DNA of 8,916 nt from Bog-756 sp035534835 (GTDB lineage Bacteria > Actinomycetota > Acidimicrobiia > Acidimicrobiales > RAAP-2). Positions 5,997 through 8,916 of this stretch are shown here, one piece after another; the stretch's first letter is position 1, and each line of letters begins with the position of its first letter. The notes beneath the pieces were generated by a model. It was given only the letters and a program-made list of their open reading frames with translations. It did no database searches and was not told where the DNA came from. The position numbers and the translations under genes were made by a program. The stretch lies in contig DATLRE010000202.1 of the NCBI GenBank assembly GCA_035534835.1, positions 1-8,916 of the forward strand, in the 5' to 3' direction.

Positions 5997-7441
5997 CGGC
6001 GTCCGATCCCGACATAGGAGAAGCCGAGCCGTCGGACCTGCGCGGGGTCGAGGAGGTTGCGGGCGTCGACCAGCACGGGGGCGACCAGGGCGGCGCGGAC
6101 CTTCTCGAAGTCGACCCACCGGAACTCGTCCCACTCGGTGAGCACGACGGCGGCGGACGCACCCTCACACGCCGAGTAGACGTCGGGATAGGCCAGCAGT
6201 GAACCGGGCCCGTCCGCGTGCAGGTCGATCCCGGGTACCGGCCCGGCGGCGTCACCTTCGGGAACCATCACGGTCGGATCGTAGGCGCGGACCTCGGCGC
6301 CGCCGGCCACCAGGCGCTGGGCGATCTCGACGGCCGGCGAGTTCCGCATGTCGTCGGTCCCGGCCTTGAACGTGAGGCCCCAGACCGCGATCACCGTGCC
6401 GGCGAAGTCCTCGGTGCCCGACGCCGCGTCCGACGGCGCCACCGCCGCCCGGACCTTGGCGACGACCCGCTCGAACTGCTCGTCGTTGGTGGCGATGGCC
6501 CCTTTCAGGAACGAGAAGTCGTAGCCGGCCTGTTCGGCGATGTGGACCAGCGCGCGGGTGTCCTTCGGAAGGCAGCTGCCGCCCCAGCCCGGGCCGGGCT
6601 TCAGGTACTCGAACCCGATGCGCCTGTCGTAGCCGAGACCGAGGATGACGTCGCGTACGTCCGCTCCCACGGCCTCGCACAGCCCGGCCACGGCGTTGAC
6701 GAAGCTCAGCTTGGTGGCCAGGAAGGCATTCGAGGCGTACTTGATGGTCTCGGCCGTGGCCGCGTCCGTGATCAGCAGGGGCGCCCGCGTACCGGAAAAC
6801 AGCTGCCCCACCCGGGCCGCGGCCAGTTGGTCGTCGGCGCCCACCACGATCCGCTCGGGGTGGAGGCTGTCCGGAACGGCCGTTCCCTCGCGCAGGAACT
6901 CGGGGTTGGAGACGACCTGTACGTCGGTCCGCCCGAGTACCCGCTCGACCACGAGCGTGGAGCCGACCGGGACGGTGGACTTGTTGACGATCACCGTGCC
7001 GGGCACCAGGTGCGGACCGATCTCGGCAGCCACCGCCTCCACATAGGAGAGGTCGGCCGAGCCGTCATCGTCCTGGGGTGTCGGCACGCACAGGAAGACG
7101 AACTCCGCTCCCTCCACCGCAGCCGTGGCACCGACCACGAAACTCAGGTTCCCGGCCTGCAGCCCTTCGCGCACCAGGTCCTGGAGATGCTCCTCCACGA
7201 TGGGCACCTCGCCCCGCTGCAGCATCTCGATCTTGCGCGGGTCGGCGTCGCCGCAGGTGACCGTGTGGCCGAGATGGGCGAGCGTGGCCGCCGTCGGGAG
7301 TCCCACGTATCCGACACCGATCACGGCGACGGCGTGGACCGGCCCTTCGGGATGGCGTCCGTACGCCGACTCCTCGGGCGTCCCGACGCGGGGGTTCCCC
7401 GACTCCCCCCCGGTGGCGGTGTGCATCGAGGTCATGGGCAT
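5993..7441 (-). CDS. ugd: UDP-glucose 6-dehydrogenase
   Basis: 482 residues. It oxidises UDP-glucose twice with NAD to give UDP-glucuronate in the cytoplasm. The N-terminal NAD domain has GVGYVGLP at 42-49 and VPTPQ at 119-123. NPEFLREG is at 179-186, the central domain has TIKYASNAF at 232-240 with K234 and N238, and GWGGSCLPKDT at 285-295 carries the catalytic C290 with K293 and D294. The C-terminal UDP-binding domain has WGLTFKAGTDDMRNSP at 354-369. All key residues are present. About 35 residues precede the Rossmann fold, longer than usual, and in-frame ATGs at 7441, 7435 and 7426 all lack a convincing ribosome site. The start is therefore uncertain, and a leaderless message or the third ATG is possible. 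It is the first gene after a repeat-bearing gap and its stop overlaps the decarboxylase start. Confidence 0.95.
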   Translation of the reverse strand: MPMTSMHTATGGESGNPRVGTPEESAYGRHPEGPVHAVAVIGVGYVGLPTAATLAHLGHTVTCGDADPRKIEMLQRGEVPIVEEHLQDLVREGLQAGNLSFVVGATAAVEGAEFVFLCVPTPQDDDGSADLSYVEAVAAEIGPHLVPGTVIVNKSTVPVGSTLVVERVLGRTDVQVVSNPEFLREGTAVPDSLHPERIVVGADDQLAAARVGQLFSGTRAPLLITDAATAETIKYASNAFLATKLSFVNAVAGLCEAVGADVRDVILGLGYDRRIGFEYLKPGPGWGGSCLPKDTRALVHIAEQAGYDFSFLKGAIATNDEQFERVVAKVRAAVAPSDAASGTEDFAGTVIAVWGLTFKAGTDDMRNSPAVEIAQRLVAGGAEVRAYDPTVMVPEGDAAGPVPGIDLHADGPGSLLAYPDVYSACEGASAAVVLTEWDEFRWVDFEKVRAALVAPVLVDARNLLDPAQVRRLGFSYVGIGRR

Positions 7442-7500
7442 ATCGGGTCACGTCCCATCATGGGGTCGGTCGTCGCCACAGGACGACAGGCGGTCGGGAT

Positions 7501-7528
7501 CGGCCGGTACCGAACCGGCGGCCGGTAC
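7501..7528. repeat. 10-bp direct repeat with nested inverted half-sites
   Basis: CGGCCGGTAC is repeated exactly with an 18-bp start-to-start distance. Within it GCCGGT (7503-7508), ACCGGC (7514-7519) and GCCGGT (7521-7526) alternate in orientation, so the middle arm can pair with either neighbour (spacers of 5 and 1 base). Could be a protein-binding operator or two mutually exclusive hairpins. Confidence 0.6.
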
Positions 7529-7533
7529 GTATC

Positions 7534-7560
7534 CATCGGCACCATCGGCATCATCGGCGT
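7534..7560. repeat. Three tandem 9-bp repeats
   Basis: CATCGGCAC, CATCGGCAT and CATCGGCGT follow each other without gaps and share the 7-base core CATCGGC. They lie just upstream, relative to ugd transcription, of the half-site cluster. They may be binding sites or simply a GC-rich slippage product. Confidence 0.65.
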
Positions 7561-7680
7561 CCTGTCGCCGGACCCTGAGGGATTTCGGACCGTCGGGGTG
7601 GGACGGCCCCGGATGTCGTCTGCTGGCGCCGGGCACGCCGACGGTACGGGCTCGAAGTGATCGCGTCCATCGCCGTCCCC

Positions 7681-8628
7681 TCAGACCGGGGCGGGCAGCG
7701 CGGCCACCAGGCGGGCCAGTGCGTCCTCCCAGGGCGGCATGGCGGGGAGCCCGCTCAGTCGGAGTGCAGCGTTGTCCAGCCGCGAGTTGGCGGGGCGGGG
7801 TGCGGGCCGGGGAGGGTCGAGCTCGGCCGTCGTGATGGGCTCCACGCGGGCGGGGTCGTGCCCGGCCGCGATCATGGTGGCCCGGACGAATCCGAACCAG
7901 GTCGTCTCTCCCTGATTGGTCACGTGGAACGTCCCGGGTCGGCGGTCGACGCCGAGTCGCACGATCGCCCGGGCCAGGTCGGCGGTGAAGGTCGGACAGC
8001 CGTGCTGGTCGTCCACGAAGCGCAGCACGCCGTCTGCAGACGCCGCCGCCAGCCTCAGGACCGTCATGACCATGTTGGCGCCGTGAGCCCCGCTGACCCA
8101 GGCAGTGCGCACGATGGTCCCGGAGGCACCCGATAGGGACCGGATCTCCTGTTCGCCGCCGAGCTTGCTGCGCCCGTAGACCGACTGCGGGTTCGGCAGG
8201 TCCCACTCGACGTAGGGACGGTCTGCACTCCCGTCGAAGACGTAGTCGGTCGAGACGTAGACGATGTGGGCGCCGACCGAGGTCGCGGCCTCGGCCATGT
8301 GACGGGTACCCAGGGCGTTGACCGCGAAGGCGGAGTCGGGGTCGGACTCACAGGCGTCCACAGCCGTGAAGGCACCGCCGTGGATGATGAGGTCCGGTCG
8401 GAAGCCCTCGACGGCGTCGCGTACGGCGGCCCGGTCGACGAGGTCCAGGTTGTCGATGTCGGTGGAGAGGACCTCGAAGTCCCCGTGCTCGACGGCGGGG
8501 AGGAGCGTCCCGCCCAGCAGTTCGGCGGGGACGCCCCCGTCGGGTACCGCTCCGGCGAGTACGTCACGGACGTCCCGACCGAGTTGGCCGTTCGCTCCGG
8601 TGACGAGTACCCGCTGAGGTCGGTTCAC
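7681..8628 (-). CDS. rmlD: dTDP-4-dehydrorhamnose reductase
   Basis: 315 residues. It performs the last step of dTDP-L-rhamnose synthesis, reducing dTDP-4-dehydro-L-rhamnose with NAD(P)H in the cytoplasm. GANGQLG (11-17) binds the cofactor, FTAVDACE (87-94) is a family signature, STDYVFDG (126-133) and the catalytic Y151/K155 in YGRSK follow, then RTAWVSG (174-180), GCPTFTADLA (210-219) and RPANSRLDN (278-286). Length is slightly above the usual 280-300 because of an insert around residues 28-50. The frame is open to 8775, but the GTG at 8628 is chosen: it falls directly before the Rossmann fold and overlaps the rmlB stop as GTGA (8625-8628). No separate ribosome site is visible, fitting coupled translation. 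rmlA and rmlC are not in the window. Confidence 0.93.
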   Translation of the reverse strand: MNRPQRVLVTGANGQLGRDVRDVLAGAVPDGGVPAELLGGTLLPAVEHGDFEVLSTDIDNLDLVDRAAVRDAVEGFRPDLIIHGGAFTAVDACESDPDSAFAVNALGTRHMAEAATSVGAHIVYVSTDYVFDGSADRPYVEWDLPNPQSVYGRSKLGGEQEIRSLSGASGTIVRTAWVSGAHGANMVMTVLRLAAASADGVLRFVDDQHGCPTFTADLARAIVRLGVDRRPGTFHVTNQGETTWFGFVRATMIAAGHDPARVEPITTAELDPPRPAPRPANSRLDNAALRLSGLPAMPPWEDALARLVAALPAPV

Positions 8629-8916
8629 CGGCCGGCGGCGCCGGGCTCGGGACCCTCCCAGGCGCCCTCGACCACAGGGGCACGGTCGCGCAGCGGCTCC
8701 CACCAGGCCCGGTTGTCGGCGTACCAGGCGACGGTGTCGGCGAGACCCTTTTCGAACGGGACGATCGGCTCCCATCCGAGCTCCTTGCGGATCTTGGAGG
8801 AGTCGAGGAGGTAGCGCCGGTCGTGGCTCGGTCGGTCCGGGACGATCTCCTTGAGCGACTGCGGCTTTCCCGTGGCGGCAAGGACGGCGTCGGCGATCTC
8901 CTCGATCGAGGCTTCG
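8625..8916 (-). CDS. rmlB: dTDP-glucose 4,6-dehydratase, C-terminal part (cut by window edge)
   Basis: Reading the minus strand from 8915 gives 96 residues ending in TGA at 8627-8625. The peptide includes VPDRPSHDRRYLLDSSKI, ELGWEP, FEKGLADTVAWYADN and WWEPL, which together are the conserved end of RmlB, the enzyme that converts dTDP-glucose to dTDP-4-dehydro-6-deoxyglucose with bound NAD. The Rossmann fold and the catalytic YxxxK lie beyond the right edge, so activity cannot be judged. The tail after WWEPL is extended by about 20 residues rich in Gly, Pro and Glu. Its stop overlaps the rmlD start, so the two steps of the rhamnose pathway are coupled. Confidence 0.92.
   Translation of the reverse strand, partial: EASIEEIADAVLAATGKPQSLKEIVPDRPSHDRRYLLDSSKIRKELGWEPIVPFEKGLADTVAWYADNRAWWEPLRDRAPVVEGAWEGPEPGAAGR

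Larger units (their letters stand above)
7442..7680. promoter_or_regulatory. Gap between rmlD and ugd with half-sites and short repeats
   Basis: The longest gene-free stretch inside the cluster. It holds CGGCCGGTAC twice (7501-7510 and 7519-7528), three alternating GCCGGT/ACCGGC half-sites (7503-7508, 7514-7519, 7521-7526) and a triple 9-bp repeat (7534-7560). These lie about 60-120 bp before the ugd start, where an operator or promoter would be expected. No convincing -35/-10 pair is visible. The only small frame on the minus strand (7551-7670) has weak codon bias and is not called. Confidence 0.35.

Noticed and set aside
5997..6134. N-terminal extension of the decarboxylase frame to 6134
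   Set aside because: It overlaps the conserved end of ugd, is Arg/Pro-rich, and the GTG at 5996 forms the same GTGA overlap as other junctions.
164..7660. Long plus-strand open frames of about 360-480 codons (164-1330, 1360-2535, 3064-4161, 4362-5711, 6218-7660)
   Set aside because: They are antisense shadows of the minus-strand genes, caused by GC-rich codons that rarely make stops. Their translations show no family motifs, and the minus-strand products have full catalytic signatures.
7551..7670. A 39-codon minus-strand frame in the rmlD-ugd gap
   Set aside because: About a third of its codons end in A or T, unlike every neighbour. It has no recognisable motif and only a weak ribosome site.
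1..8916. CRISPR arrays, tRNA or rRNA genes, insertion sequences, phage or toxin-antitoxin genes
   Set aside because: I saw no spaced repeat arrays, RNA-gene hallmarks, transposase motifs or terminal inverted repeats anywhere in the window.

Overview
The window is a dense, GC-rich (roughly two-thirds G+C by eye) actinobacterial nucleotide-sugar and polysaccharide gene cluster. Nine genes lie head to tail on the minus strand, and the 3' end of one unrelated gene lies on the plus strand at the left edge. Third codon positions are almost all G or C. GTG starts are common. WbbL-like and ManB-like proteins occur in the order rmlD, wbbL, manB known from mycobacteria. The unknown membrane protein also looks like proteins I remember from Acidimicrobiia, so a deep-branching actinobacterium is a reasonable but unproven guess.

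Reading the cluster in its direction of transcription (right to left): the C-terminal end of rmlB (8625-8916, cut by the window edge) and rmlD (7681-8628) make dTDP-L-rhamnose. A 238-bp gap with short repeats follows. Then ugd (5993-7441) and a UDP-glucuronate decarboxylase gene (4986-5996) convert UDP-glucose to UDP-glucuronate and then UDP-xylose. After a 162-bp gap come a DPM1-like family 2 glycosyltransferase (4056-4823) and a WbbL-like rhamnosyltransferase (3172-4059). After 61 bp come a single-pass membrane protein of unknown function with a Thr/Pro-rich tail (2319-3110), a sugar-1-phosphate nucleotidyltransferase, probably GDP-mannose forming (1231-2322), and a GalE-like epimerase (263-1228).

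Four of the gene junctions are identical 4-bp GTGA overlaps (stop TGA inside start GTG), and a fifth (manB-like to galE-like) has only 2 bp between stop and start. The cluster is therefore built of translationally coupled blocks, each with its own biochemical theme: rhamnose, uronate/xylose, glycosyl transfer, and envelope protein plus mannose/galactose activation. Together the genes would supply dTDP-Rha, UDP-GlcA, UDP-Xyl, an NDP-mannose-like donor and UDP-Gal (or a C4 epimer) plus two transferases for a cell-surface glycan.

The left end (124-262) separates convergent genes. It holds a strong GC hairpin without a U-tract, a G-quadruplex-type motif, two sets of 11-bp tandem repeats, and an extreme strand bias that makes the operon's 3' transcript very C-rich and G-poor, as in Rho-utilisation sites. 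I see no CRISPR array, tRNA, rRNA, transposase or phage gene. The cluster is mostly recognisable biochemistry. The least explained parts are the unknown membrane protein and the repeat-bearing gaps.
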